A DNA stretch of 64,000 nt from Microbacterium sp. HD4P20 (GTDB taxonomy: Bacteria > Actinomycetota > Actinomycetes > Actinomycetales > Microbacteriaceae). The stretch lies in the NCBI RefSeq assembly GCF_019449275.2, contig NZ_JAHZQZ020000002.1, forward strand, positions 62,001 through 126,000. Reading direction: 5' to 3'. The translations under genes and the position numbers were made by a program. The notes under the pieces were generated by a model, which saw only the letters and a list, made by a program, of their open reading frames with translations, was not told where the DNA came from and ran no database searches. This document shows, piece by piece, positions 1 through 8,382 of this stretch. Each line of letters begins with the position of its first letter. Positions within the stretch are counted from its first letter, which is position 1.

Positions 1-1598
1 TCGACGAGGCGTTCGATGGGCACGGTGTATGGGTCCTGATCGAGGACGACGAAGTCGGCGGACTTCCCCGGCGTCAGTGATCCGGTCACGTCGTCGACGC
101 CCATCGCCTTGGCGCCGTTGATCGTGAAGACCTCGAGCGCTTCGTGGAGCGTGATGGCCTGTTCGGGCCAGAGTCGGCCCGGAGTGCGTCCGAGCGGGTC
201 GGCCCGGGTTACCAGACCCTGGATTCCCTCCCAGGGGTTCGGCGAGACGCTCACAGGCCAGTCGGATCCGCCCGCGACCAGAACCCCGAGGTCGATCAGT
301 TCGCGATTCGGCTGCATCTCGTGGGCGTCGGGCTGGGCGCGAACCTGCGCGATCGCATCCGGGATGACACCGGGGAACCACAGGTACGGCGAGATGTCGG
401 CCGACACGTCCAGCGCCGCGAACCGGGGCCGGTCCTGCGGATGGACGAACTGTCCATGGGCGATCTGATAGCGCACGCCGGAGTGGCCCGCCTCGCGCAC
501 GCTCTCGATCGCGTCGAGTGCGACGCGAACCGCGGCGTCGCCCGTGCAATGGATCTTCGCACCAAGGCCCTGGGCGGCGGTGCGCAGCAGCCAGGACTCG
601 AGCTCGGCCGGCTCCATCGTCGTGACGCCGCAATGATCGTGGCCGTGCTCCTCGTCGGGAAGGTACGGCGTGAGGAACGCCGCCGTGTGCGTCGGCGGCA
701 CGCCGTCCAGTGCGACCTTCACGAAATCCGGCCGGTGGTGAACGCTTCTGAACTCCTCGCGACGAGCGACCAGTTCATCCCCGAAGGGGGTGTTGGCGAA
801 CAGGAAGCCGCTGGACAACAGCGACGAGACGACCCACGCGTGCAACTGGCCGTCGGCGTCGAGGTCTCGGAGGGCCCCCATGATCTCGACGGTGGCCGCG
901 GCATCCTGGAAGGCTGTGATTCCGTAGGAGTGCAGGATCTCGATCGCGCGCGCGCTCGCACGACGGTATCGCTCGGGGGTGCGCTGGAGGCTGGCGTCGA
1001 CAGCCTCTGTCACGGCGATCGTGGCGGCTTCCATGAGAAGCCCGGTAGGTTCTCCCGTCACGGGGTCGCGGACGATGCGGCCCTGATGCGGGTCCGGGGT
1101 CTCGTCCGTGATGCCGGCCGCCCGCAGAGCGGCGGTGTTCGCGAACCGGTTGTGGTGGCTGTCGTCGGTGAGCACGACCGGACGCCCGCCTGCTGCCTCA
1201 TCGATCCGCCGCCTGGCCTCGACGCGCGAGAAGTCGTCCAGGAGCAGGCTCCCGAACGCTTCGCCGATCACCCAATCGCCGGGCGCCAGAGCATCGGCAT
1301 AGGCCCGCACCGCCTCCACTACGGCTTCGAAGGAGTCCGTGGGTGCGAAGCCGAGCTGGAAGAGGTCCGCCTCCCCCGCCATGAGGTGATGGTTGTGGAC
1401 GTCCACCAGTCCGGGAAGGATCGCGGCACCGCCCAGGTCGCGGATCTCGGTTGCGGGACCGGCCAGGGAACGGATCTCTTCGTCCGACCCGACGGCGAGA
1501 ATCCGCCCGCCGGCGACGGCGAGCGCGGTCGCCTGCGGGAGGGCGGGATCGAGGGTATGAACCACGGCGTTGGTGAGGACGAGGTCGGCAGCGCTCAT
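1..1598 (-). CDS. Amidohydrolase, YtcJ-like (3' end beyond window)
   Basis: Metal-dependent hydrolase of the amidohydrolase superfamily (amidohydrolase 3 / YtcJ type), probably cytoplasmic; substrate unknown. Translation of the minus strand from the ATG at 1598 gives an N-terminal beta-sandwich (LTNAVVHTLDP), the metal-binding VDVHNHH near residue 60, TDDSHHNR, KIHCTGDAA, and late GGSDWPVSVSPNPWEG with ITLHEALEVFTINGAKAMG, the usual order for this family. About 532 codons are present and the frame is open to base 1, so only the C-terminus is missing. The ATG is preceded by a purine-rich AAGGAGT-type ribosome site. It lies downstream of the aldehyde dehydrogenase on the same strand but behind a strong hairpin, so it is probably a separate transcript. 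Family call is firm; the substrate cannot be read from sequence. Confidence 0.88.
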   Translation of the reverse strand, partial: MSAADLVLTNAVVHTLDPALPQATALAVAGGRILAVGSDEEIRSLAGPATEIRDLGGAAILPGLVDVHNHHLMAGEADLFQLGFAPTDSFEAVVEAVRAYADALAPGDWVIGEAFGSLLLDDFSRVEARRRIDEAAGGRPVVLTDDSHHNRFANTAALRAAGITDETPDPHQGRIVRDPVTGEPTGLLMEAATIAVTEAVDASLQRTPERYRRASARAIEILHSYGITAFQDAAATVEIMGALRDLDADGQLHAWVVSSLLSSGFLFANTPFGDELVARREEFRSVHHRPDFVKVALDGVPPTHTAAFLTPYLPDEEHGHDHCGVTTMEPAELESWLLRTAAQGLGAKIHCTGDAAVRVALDAIESVREAGHSGVRYQIAHGQFVHPQDRPRFAALDVSADISPYLWFPGVIPDAIAQVRAQPDAHEMQPNRELIDLGVLVAGGSDWPVSVSPNPWEGIQGLVTRADPLGRTPGRLWPEQAITLHEALEVFTINGAKAMGVDDVTGSLTPGKSADFVVLDQDPYTVPIERLV

Positions 1599-1779
1599 GG
1601 AGACTCCTTTGATCTCGAGGACGGGTAGGAGACATGATCCGTGCTCTCCGGCGCGTGGCGCTTGACCGGGGACGCACCTGCATTGACAGCCGACGCATGC
1701 TCGGTCGCGCCTGCCCGGTGAGGCAATCCGCGTGCACCCGGAGGCAAATCGTCCGGTCGCCGCATAGGCGTGAGAAGGC

Positions 1780-1815
1780 GACAGACCGCCGGCCCCGCAG
1801 GGCCGGCGGTCTGTC
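1780..1815 (-). terminator. Strong hairpin downstream of the aldehyde dehydrogenase gene
   Basis: A perfect 16-bp stem (1780-1795 with 1800-1815) closes a 4-nt loop, starting about 30 nt after the dehydrogenase stop codon. There is no clear U-tract, which is common for actinobacterial hairpin terminators. It separates the dehydrogenase from the amidohydrolase. Confidence 0.8.
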
Positions 1816-1844
1816 GTCGCGGTGAGACGCTCGACGTACGCGGG

Positions 1845-3332
1845 TCAGCCGTTGATGACCTGCGGGACGGCGACGGCCTTCAGTCCTTCGACACCGAACT
1901 CCAGGCCGTAGCCCGATCCTTTCACTCCGCCGAACGGAATCATCGGATGGACGCCGCCGTGGGAATTTATCCAGACGGTTCCGGCCTGCAGGCGCTGCGC
2001 CACCTTCCGCGCTGCGTCCCGGTCGCTGGACCACACTGATGCGCCCAGTCCCGCCTCCAGGCCGTTCGCCCTCGCGATCGCGTCTTCGACGTCGGAGTAT
2101 CGGATGACGGGAAGCGCCGGCCCGAACTGCTCCTCGTCGACGAGCGCCACGCCGTCTGCGACGTCGGCCACGATGGTCGTGCGGTAGAAGAGCTCGCCGA
2201 GTTCGGCGGCCGGAGAACCGCCGGCGACGACCCGCCCGCCGTTGCGCTTGGCGTCCTCGACCAGGCGGGAGACGATGTCGAACTGCTGCTCGTTCTGCAG
2301 CGGCCCCAGCACGTTCTCCTCATCGAGGCCAACGCCCATCGGCACCTGCTCGGCGAGCTGCCCCAGCGCGCTGACGACGTCCTCGTAGATCGAGTCGTGC
2401 ACGTACAGTCGCTTCAGTGCGGCGCAGGTCTGCCCCGTGTTGATGAAGGCGCCCCAGAAGAGACCTTCCGCGATCGCCTGCGGATCCGCGTCCGGCAGCA
2501 CGATGCCGGCATCGTTGCCCCCGAGTTCCAGAGTCAGGCGCGCGAGATTGCCCGCGGAACTCTCGATGATCTTCCGCCCGGTCGCTGTCGACCCGGTGAA
2601 CATGACCTTGTCGATATCGGGATGCGACGCCAGGCGAGCGCCGAGCTCGCGTCCACCGGCGACGCCGATGAGGACGTCGGCGGGCAGCACTTCATTGATG
2701 ACGGAGAGCAGGGCGAGCACGCTCAAAGGCGTGTACTCACTCGGCTTCACCACGACGGTGTTGCCCATTCGCAGTGCAGGAGCGATCTGCCACACCGCGA
2801 TGAGCATCGGCCAGTTCCACGGGCCGATGGCGCCGACGACGCCCACCGCCTTGTAGATCAACTCCGCATGGACCTCACCATCGTCGACGACGACCTCTGG
2901 CTCGAGGACGGTCGCGGCGGCCGTGCGCAGCCAGGCGGCGCATCCGCCGGCCTCGAACCGCGCGCCAGGGCCGTTCAGCGGCTTACCCTGCTCGCGCGAA
3001 ACGATGCGCGCGAGGGCCTCGGCGGACGCGTCGATGCGATCAGCGGCGGCGAGCAGCAGCCGGCTGCGTTCCTCATGGCCGAGCGCCTCCCAAGCGGGCT
3101 GTGCCGCCTTGGCGCGTGCCACGGCGTCGTCGAGCTCGGCCACGGACTGTTCCGGAGCTCGTCCGATGACCTGCCGCGTGGCGGCGTCCTTGATGTCGCG
3201 ACCGCCGCCGGCGACCGGCCGCACGCGGTCGAGGAGTGCATCCTCCTCTTGCGCCGACGAGGCTCCGGTCGCATCGGCGGGTGCGTCCCCGTCGACGGCG
3301 GGGTCCGTGAGGGCGGGTGTGGGATCGGACAT
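1845..3332 (-). CDS. NAD(P)-dependent aldehyde dehydrogenase
   Basis: ALDH superfamily enzyme of 495 aa that oxidises an aldehyde to the acid. The active-site Cys is about residue 303 in NTGQTCAALKR and the general base Glu about 269 in LTLELGGNDAG. GPWNWP, KPSEYTPLS and the C-terminal PFGGVKGSGYG are also visible. A low-complexity N-terminal tail of about 45 residues precedes the domain. The start at 3332 has an AAGGAG ribosome site 6-7 nt upstream. The LysR gene is upstream on the same strand, with the O-demethylase divergent beyond it, so oxidation of an aromatic aldehyde (vanillin-type) is plausible but is inference; betaine-aldehyde-like substrates are equally possible. A hairpin follows the stop. 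Confidence 0.93.
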   Translation of the reverse strand: MSDPTPALTDPAVDGDAPADATGASSAQEEDALLDRVRPVAGGGRDIKDAATRQVIGRAPEQSVAELDDAVARAKAAQPAWEALGHEERSRLLLAAADRIDASAEALARIVSREQGKPLNGPGARFEAGGCAAWLRTAAATVLEPEVVVDDGEVHAELIYKAVGVVGAIGPWNWPMLIAVWQIAPALRMGNTVVVKPSEYTPLSVLALLSVINEVLPADVLIGVAGGRELGARLASHPDIDKVMFTGSTATGRKIIESSAGNLARLTLELGGNDAGIVLPDADPQAIAEGLFWGAFINTGQTCAALKRLYVHDSIYEDVVSALGQLAEQVPMGVGLDEENVLGPLQNEQQFDIVSRLVEDAKRNGGRVVAGGSPAAELGELFYRTTIVADVADGVALVDEEQFGPALPVIRYSDVEDAIARANGLEAGLGASVWSSDRDAARKVAQRLQAGTVWINSHGGVHPMIPFGGVKGSGYGLEFGVEGLKAVAVPQVING

Positions 3333-3488
3333 CTTCGTCTCCTTGGGTGTGAATCCGAGGCGGTGCGCGCGAGCGCGCCGCCGATGCCCTGCCAGCTTGC
3401 GCCGGCCGCGCTGTCGCCGCTTGTCGAAGAGCGCTCGACGAATGACGGGGCGCGAACGATAAGACTCCGCCGCCCGATCGATCAGGCG

Positions 3489-4391
3489 TCAGGCGTGCTC
3501 CTGCTGCAGGAACTCCTCCAGCGCCTGCAGTCGTGCCGTCCGAGGCGCGCCGTGCGGACGGGCCAGGCCCACGACCGTGCCGGGCACCTGGTCGGCGATC
3601 TCGAGGATCCGCACCGAGTGGCCGTCGTATGTCACGGCCGACTCCGGCCGCTGGAACAGGATCGCGTAGCCGAGACCTCGACCGACGAGGCACCGAGCGA
3701 GCTCGAAGCTCGCGGTGCGGTGCCCGATCCTCGGCTGCAGGCCGAGGGTGGCGAAGATGCTCTCGGTGTTCTGTCGAGTCGGACTCAGGTCGAGCATGAT
3801 CAGGGGCTCGGCGAGCAGCTCGCGCAGGTGCACGCTGTCGCGGTGGGCGAGGTCGTGCCCTTCCGCGACGATCACGTGCGGCTCGTACGCGTGCACGGGC
3901 TCGAAGGTCAGCCGTTGCGACACATCGACGCTGTACATGAGCGCGGCGTCGATCCTGCCCTGCAGCAGCAGCTCGTGCAGCTCGGGTGCGGATGCCTCGA
4001 CGAGCTCGATCGTGAGCCCCGGGTGGTCCCTGGCGAAGTCTTCCATGATGCCCGGGAGGAAGAACGGGGCGAGCGTCGAGAAGCACCCGACACCGAAGCG
4101 TCCCGTGAACCCTGTCCCCGCCTCCCAGGCGTCCGACACGAGCGAGTCGACGCTTGCCAGTACGCGGCGGGCGTGGGAGAGCACCCGAGACCCCGCCGGC
4201 GTCAGCGTGACACCGCGCCCCTTGCGCCGGACGAGAAGCTGCAGGGAGAGGTGGCGTTCCAGTTCGTCGATGGCGAGGGTCAGCGCGGATGCGGAGACAT
4301 GGCAGCGTTCGGCCGCTGCCAGGAGCGTTCCCTCGGCGGCGATCGCGTCGAAGTACTCCAGTTGACGCAGTGTGAAAGGGACCGGGCTCAT
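3489..4391 (-). CDS. LysR-family transcriptional regulator
   Basis: LysR-type regulator, 300 aa, the usual length. The N-terminal winged helix-turn-helix is in residues 1-62 (FTLRQLEYFDAIAAEGTLLAAAERCHVSASALTLAIDELE), followed by LTPAGSRVL and a periplasmic-binding-like effector domain (FGVGCFSTLAPFFLPGIMEDF). The start at 4391 has AAGGAG upstream. It is transcribed away from the LigM-like O-demethylase and towards the aldehyde dehydrogenase, the usual LysR arrangement for controlling a divergent catabolic gene. A 15-bp palindrome in the divergent promoter (4423-4437) is a candidate binding site. The inducer is unknown; a methoxylated aromatic acid would fit. Confidence 0.92.
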   Translation of the reverse strand: MSPVPFTLRQLEYFDAIAAEGTLLAAAERCHVSASALTLAIDELERHLSLQLLVRRKGRGVTLTPAGSRVLSHARRVLASVDSLVSDAWEAGTGFTGRFGVGCFSTLAPFFLPGIMEDFARDHPGLTIELVEASAPELHELLLQGRIDAALMYSVDVSQRLTFEPVHAYEPHVIVAEGHDLAHRDSVHLRELLAEPLIMLDLSPTRQNTESIFATLGLQPRIGHRTASFELARCLVGRGLGYAILFQRPESAVTYDGHSVRILEIADQVPGTVVGLARPHGAPRTARLQALEEFLQQEHA

Positions 4392-4422
4392 CTCAGTTCT
4401 CCTTATATGGAAGATCGCAGAA

Positions 4423-4437
4423 ACATGTTTTACATGT
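4423..4437. promoter_or_regulatory. Candidate LysR operator in divergent promoter
   Basis: The palindrome ACATG-TTTTA-CATGT lies 32 bp upstream of the LysR start and about 90 bp upstream of the O-demethylase start, in an AT-rich patch unusual for this DNA. Assignment to the neighbouring LysR protein is inferred from position. Confidence 0.45.
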
Positions 4438-4525
4438 GAGACGCCGGTGTCAAGACTGGGGGAAGGCGGGAAAGCGCCGCCAGGCGACGATGCTGTCGCC
4501 GCGTCTCGTTCAGAGAGGAATCGAC

Positions 4526-5902
4526 GTGCCCAGCAATCTCGAAGAGGCCATCCAGCAGGCCGGAAGCCCCGTGACCCTCCTGTGGGAGTCGCAGTCTCCG
4601 CCCGCCATCGTCCCCCGCGTCGTTCCCGAGTTCTCGAACTGGCGTGACGAGCAGCTGGCGTGGCGCCGCACGGCCGTGCTGTACGACCAGTCGCATCACA
4701 TGGCCGACCTGAACATCTCGGGCCCGGACGCGCTCAAGCTCATCCGCGACACCGCGGTGAACAGCGTCGAGGAATTCCCGGTCGACATGGCCAAGCAGTA
4801 CGTCGCGGTCAGCCCGGACGGGCACGTCATCGGCGACAACATCCTCTTCCATCTCGCCGACGACGAGTATCAGGCCGTCGGGATCCCACCCTCGATCAAC
4901 TGGCTGCACTACCACGCAGAGACCGGCGGCTACGACGTCCGGATCTGGCGGGACGACAACTCCCTGTATCGGCGCGGCGATCCCAAGGTGTACCGGTATC
5001 AGGTGCAGGGCCCGGGTGCACTGGAGGTCATCGAGGAGGCGACTGGTCAGGAACCGCCCACGCTCAGATTCTTCCGGATGACGCGCTTCACGATCGGTGG
5101 CAAGGAGGTGCGCGCGCTGCGGCACGGGATGGCGGGCGAACCGGGCTTCGAGATGTGGGGCCCGTGGGAAGACAACGAAGCGGTTCACAGCGCCTTGCTC
5201 GCAGCAGGCGAGAAGCACGGCATGATCCAGGTGGGCGGGCGCGCGTATCACACCAACGCGCTGGAATCGGGGTGGCTGCCGCGCCCGCTTCCGGCCATCT
5301 ACAGCAACGACGCACTCGCCGGATACCGCCGCTGGCTGAGTGAGAACTCGTACGAGACGACCTCGCCCCTCGGCGGAAGCTTCTACTCCGACGACATCGA
5401 GGACTACTACTTCACGCCCTACGAGCTCGACTACGGCCGCATCGTCGCGTTCGACCACGACTTCATCGGGCGTGAGGCCCTGGAGAAGATGATCGCCGAC
5501 GGGACCACCCGCACACGCCGCAAGGTGACGCTCGTCTGGAACGGCGACGATACCGCGGAGGCCTATGGCTCCCTCTTCCGCCCGGGCCCTGGGGCGAAGT
5601 TCATCAACCTGCCCATGGCGCTCTACGACACGTTCCACTTCGATCGCGTCGAGACGCCGGGCGGCGCCCTCGTCGGCCTCTCGACCTGGACGGGTTATTC
5701 GGCGAATGAGCGCGCCATCCTCTCGCTCGCGGTCGTCGACGAGAGCCTCGCCGAGCCGGGAACCGAGGTTGTCGTGGTCTGGGGAGAGGACACTCCGTCG
5801 TCGAAGGTTCAGGTCGAGGATCACGTGCAGGTGAGGATTCGCGCGACGGTCCAGCCGGCTCCGCTCGCCGAACGAGCGCGCACCACGTACCGCGCCGACT
5901 GA
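4526..5902 (+). CDS. LigM-like tetrahydrofolate-dependent aryl O-demethylase (GcvT family)
   Basis: GcvT/aminomethyltransferase-fold protein of 458 aa that, by similarity, moves the methyl group of a methoxy-aromatic acid (vanillate or 3-O-methylgallate type) onto tetrahydrofolate. It tracks the Sphingobium LigM sequence I recall over its whole length: PEFSNWR, DQSHHMADL (HH near 57-58), KQYVAVSPDGHVIGD, YHAETGGYDV, LRHGMAGEPG, GGRAYHTNALESGW (Tyr near 241), GSFYSDDIEDYY and FIGREALEKM. The longer ATG-started frame (from 4436 or 4490) is rejected: GTG at 4526 has AGAGGAA just upstream and gives MPSNLEEAI, matching where LigM begins. DmdA (DMSP demethylase) is a more distant relative and less likely. 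It stands alone, divergent from LysR and convergent with the paa operon. Confidence 0.85.
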   Translation: MPSNLEEAIQQAGSPVTLLWESQSPPAIVPRVVPEFSNWRDEQLAWRRTAVLYDQSHHMADLNISGPDALKLIRDTAVNSVEEFPVDMAKQYVAVSPDGHVIGDNILFHLADDEYQAVGIPPSINWLHYHAETGGYDVRIWRDDNSLYRRGDPKVYRYQVQGPGALEVIEEATGQEPPTLRFFRMTRFTIGGKEVRALRHGMAGEPGFEMWGPWEDNEAVHSALLAAGEKHGMIQVGGRAYHTNALESGWLPRPLPAIYSNDALAGYRRWLSENSYETTSPLGGSFYSDDIEDYYFTPYELDYGRIVAFDHDFIGREALEKMIADGTTRTRRKVTLVWNGDDTAEAYGSLFRPGPGAKFINLPMALYDTFHFDRVETPGGALVGLSTWTGYSANERAILSLAVVDESLAEPGTEVVVVWGEDTPSSKVQVEDHVQVRIRATVQPAPLAERARTTYRAD

Positions 5903-5919
5903 GGCGCCCGCGGCGACAG

Positions 5920-6681
5920 CTACTCCCCGCGGAACTCGGGTGACCGCTTCTGCTGGAACGCGGCGAATCCCTCGCGGTAGTCGGCGGTGGCGCGCAGCGC
6001 CTCCTGTCCGCGGGACTCTTCGGCCACGGCATCCCACAGCCGTTCGCCACGCATGCGTGCAATGAGGCGCTTCGATGCGAGGAAGGCCGCCGTGGGGCCG
6101 GATGCCGCGCGCCGAGCACGCTCGCGGGTGAACTCCAGCAGCTCGGCCGCGGGCATCGCACGGCTGAACAGTCCCGCGGCGACGGCATCGGCGCCGTTGA
6201 GCAGATCGCCGGTGAAGATGAGATCGAGCGCGCGGTGGGCGCCGAGCCGCTCGTACAGCAGGGCATGGCCGCCGGAATCCAGCAGCGCTCCGAGATTCGC
6301 GAACGGCGATCCCACCTTCGCGGTGTCGGCGACGTACACGACGTCGGTGGCGATGGCGAGCCCGAGCCCCACCCCGAGGCACGCGCCGTGGACGGCCGCG
6401 AAGGTCGGCGCCGGAAACGCGGCGATGCGCCGCATGAGCCGCTCGACCGCGCCGAGGTATCCGGGAACGTCGTCCGTCTCGGGGTCGACACCGGCGATGT
6501 CGCGCCCGGCGCAGAAGGCGCGGCCCTCGCCGCGCAGCACGAGCGCACGGACGCCGGATGCCTCCGCGTCGGCGTAGGCGGCATCCATCTCCTGCAGCGC
6601 GTCGAGCGAGAGGGCGTTGAGCTTCTCGGGCGCACTCAGGGTGATCTCGGCGACAGCATGGTCGATGGCGAGGTCGATCAC
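5920..6681 (-). CDS. paaG: Enoyl-CoA hydratase/isomerase, PaaG-like
   Basis: Crotonase-family protein, 253 aa. By position and residues it is the 1,2-epoxyphenylacetyl-CoA isomerase (PaaG) that makes oxepin-CoA. The oxyanion-hole segment is GRAFCAGRDIAG. Both catalytic Glu positions of true hydratases are lost (LGVGLGLAI and SPFANLG), while an Asp sits in LGALLDSGG, matching LGLIPDCGG of E. coli PaaG. The C-terminus ADYREGFAAFQQKRSPEF also resembles PaaG. The chosen start is GTG at 6681, with GAAAGGA upstream, 20 bp after the paaE stop; an ATG 27 bp further upstream overlaps paaE. It is the last gene of the paaABCDE operon. Confidence 0.85.
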   Translation of the reverse strand: MIDLAIDHAVAEITLSAPEKLNALSLDALQEMDAAYADAEASGVRALVLRGEGRAFCAGRDIAGVDPETDDVPGYLGAVERLMRRIAAFPAPTFAAVHGACLGVGLGLAIATDVVYVADTAKVGSPFANLGALLDSGGHALLYERLGAHRALDLIFTGDLLNGADAVAAGLFSRAMPAAELLEFTRERARRAASGPTAAFLASKRLIARMRGERLWDAVAEESRGQEALRATADYREGFAAFQQKRSPEFRGE

Positions 6682-6700
6682 GGACGGCTTCCTTTCGACT

Positions 6701-7870
6701 TCACGCATCCCAGTCGACGCTGACCGCGTCGCTGGTGGGCACGGACTGGCAGGTGAGGATGAGGCCGCGGGCGAGCTCGTCGGGCTCGAGCGCGTGGTTC
6801 TGCGCCATGTCGACAGTGCCCTCACGCAGTACGGCACGGCACGTGCCGCACACACCGCCGGCGCACGCGAAGGGCACGTCGCCGCGGGTGCGCAACGCCG
6901 CCGCGAGGATCGTCTCGCCTGCGGACACCGGAGTCGTCACGGTGCCGGACGTTCCGTCGAGGCGGAAAGAGATCGTGCGCACCGGCTCGCCCGGAGTCAC
7001 CTCGACGGGCGGCGGCTTGGGTCCGGCGTGCTCGTCGCGGCCCGTCGAGAAGAGCTCGACGCGAATCGCGGATGCCTCGACCCCGAGTCGCAGCAGCACC
7101 GCCCGCGCGCGCTCGACCAGTTCGAACGGTCCACACAGGAACCATTCGTCGACGGTCTCGGGTCGCAGCACCCGGGTGAGAAGTGTCTCCAGGCGCCTCT
7201 CGTCGAGGCGCCCCGAGAAGAGGTCGGCGGGACGACGCTCGCGCGTCAGCACGTGGTGCAGGGCGAGCCGTGCCGGATACCGGTCTTTGAGGTCGGCGAG
7301 CTCGTCGAGGAACATCGCGTCGACCGCCGTGCGGTTGGAGTACACGAGGTCGAACGTGTCGTCGGGGCGCTCGCCGAGGTGGTGCTCGATGAGCGCCATG
7401 ATGGGAGTGATCCCCGAGCCGGCCGCTATCGCGGCGAATCGTGCCGGCCGATCGTAGCGACCGTGCGGGGTGAAATGGCCGTCGGGGCTCATCACCTCGA
7501 TGACGTCCCCGGCCTTCAGGTGTTCCAGGGCCCAGGTCGAGAAGGCGCCCCCGCGCTCGCGCTTGATCGCGACGTTGAGCGTGCCCGGTGCCGCAGCGCC
7601 GCCGGCGGGGGCGCGGCACAGCGAGTAGCTGCGCCGCACTTCGGCGCCGTCGAGCGTCATCCGCAGCGCGATGTGCTGCCCGGGACGGTAGTCGAACGCG
7701 TCCGCCAGCGCGGCCGGGATCTCGAAGCCGACCTCGATCGCGTCGGCCGTGAGGGAGCGCACCGATTCCACGGTCAGTGGATGGAAGGCGGCCCGACGCC
7801 GACCCGAGGGCGGTGCCGCGTCGTCCGGCGCGCTCACGGCGGTCGGAGAAGTCGTCGCGGCCGTCATCAC
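6701..7870 (-). CDS. paaE: Phenylacetyl-CoA epoxidase reductase subunit PaaE
   Basis: Electron-transfer subunit (389 aa) of the ring 1,2-phenylacetyl-CoA epoxidase: takes electrons from NAD(P)H through FAD and a 2Fe-2S cluster to the PaaA diiron site. An N-terminal ferredoxin-reductase FAD domain (YRPGQHIALRM, RSYSLC), an NAD domain (AAGSGITPIMALI) and a C-terminal plant-type ferredoxin (CAGGVCGTC, final Cys in LILTCQSV) are visible in that order. Its ATG overlaps the paaD stop by 4 bp, so the two are translationally coupled. Confidence 0.96.
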   Translation of the reverse strand: MMTAATTSPTAVSAPDDAAPPSGRRRAAFHPLTVESVRSLTADAIEVGFEIPAALADAFDYRPGQHIALRMTLDGAEVRRSYSLCRAPAGGAAAPGTLNVAIKRERGGAFSTWALEHLKAGDVIEVMSPDGHFTPHGRYDRPARFAAIAAGSGITPIMALIEHHLGERPDDTFDLVYSNRTAVDAMFLDELADLKDRYPARLALHHVLTRERRPADLFSGRLDERRLETLLTRVLRPETVDEWFLCGPFELVERARAVLLRLGVEASAIRVELFSTGRDEHAGPKPPPVEVTPGEPVRTISFRLDGTSGTVTTPVSAGETILAAALRTRGDVPFACAGGVCGTCRAVLREGTVDMAQNHALEPDELARGLILTCQSVPTSDAVSVDWDA

Positions 7871-8382
7871 AGCTCCTTGAAACGGTCGAACGGCTCACCG
7901 CAGGATCGGCACTGCCACAGCGCTTTGCACGAAGTGGAGCCGTAGCGCGAGAGCTCACGGGTGTGCAGCGAGCCGCACTGCGGGCACCGGATGCCGAGAC
8001 CGAGGGCCACCGTGCCGTCCGCGCCGCGCGGCCGGGGTGGCGCGATCCCGAACTCCTCGAGCTTGCGGCGGCCTTCGGCGCTCATCCAGTCGGTCGTCCA
8101 CGCGGGGCTGAGCGTCACTTCCACCCGTGCGTCGCGACCGCGGGAAGCGAGCGCGGCGACGATGTCGGCGCGCAGCGCCTCGATGGCGGGGCAGCCCGAG
8201 TACGTCGGGGTGATCTGCACCACTGCGACGTCGCCGTCGAGGCTGACACCGCGGAGCATGCCGAGGTCTTCGATGGTCAGCACGGGCAGTTCCGGGTCGA
8301 CGACGGTGGCCGCGGCATCCCACACCTCCGCCAGCTCAGGATCGACGGGGCGCGGGCGGGCCTGCATCTCGAGGGTGCTCAC
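7867..8382 (-). CDS. paaD: Phenylacetate degradation protein PaaD (DUF59, Fe-S assembly)
   Basis: PaaD, 171 aa, needed for maturation of the PaaABCE epoxidase. The N-terminal MIP18/DUF59 domain shows DPELPVLTIEDLG and TPTYSGCPAIEAL, with the conserved Cys. The C-terminal zinc-ribbon has paired cysteines in CPQCGS and CRSCGEPF. The much longer open frame upstream is a shadow of paaC; the start is GTG at 8382, overlapping the paaC stop (GTGA). It overlaps paaE by 4 bp at the other end. Confidence 0.95.
   Translation of the reverse strand: MSTLEMQARPRPVDPELAEVWDAAATVVDPELPVLTIEDLGMLRGVSLDGDVAVVQITPTYSGCPAIEALRADIVAALASRGRDARVEVTLSPAWTTDWMSAEGRRKLEEFGIAPPRPRGADGTVALGLGIRCPQCGSLHTRELSRYGSTSCKALWQCRSCGEPFDRFKEL

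Noticed and set aside
144..1628. 494-codon plus-strand open frame
   Set aside because: Arg/Gly/Val-rich shadow of the minus-strand amidohydrolase, which has clear metal-site motifs.
2397..4439. 680-codon plus-strand open frame
   Set aside because: Antisense to the aldehyde dehydrogenase and LysR genes; no motif, and it spans two genuine genes.
4436..4525. N-terminal extension of the O-demethylase (starts at 4436 or 4490)
   Set aside because: No ribosome site, no similarity to LigM, and the 4436 start lies within the palindromic promoter region.
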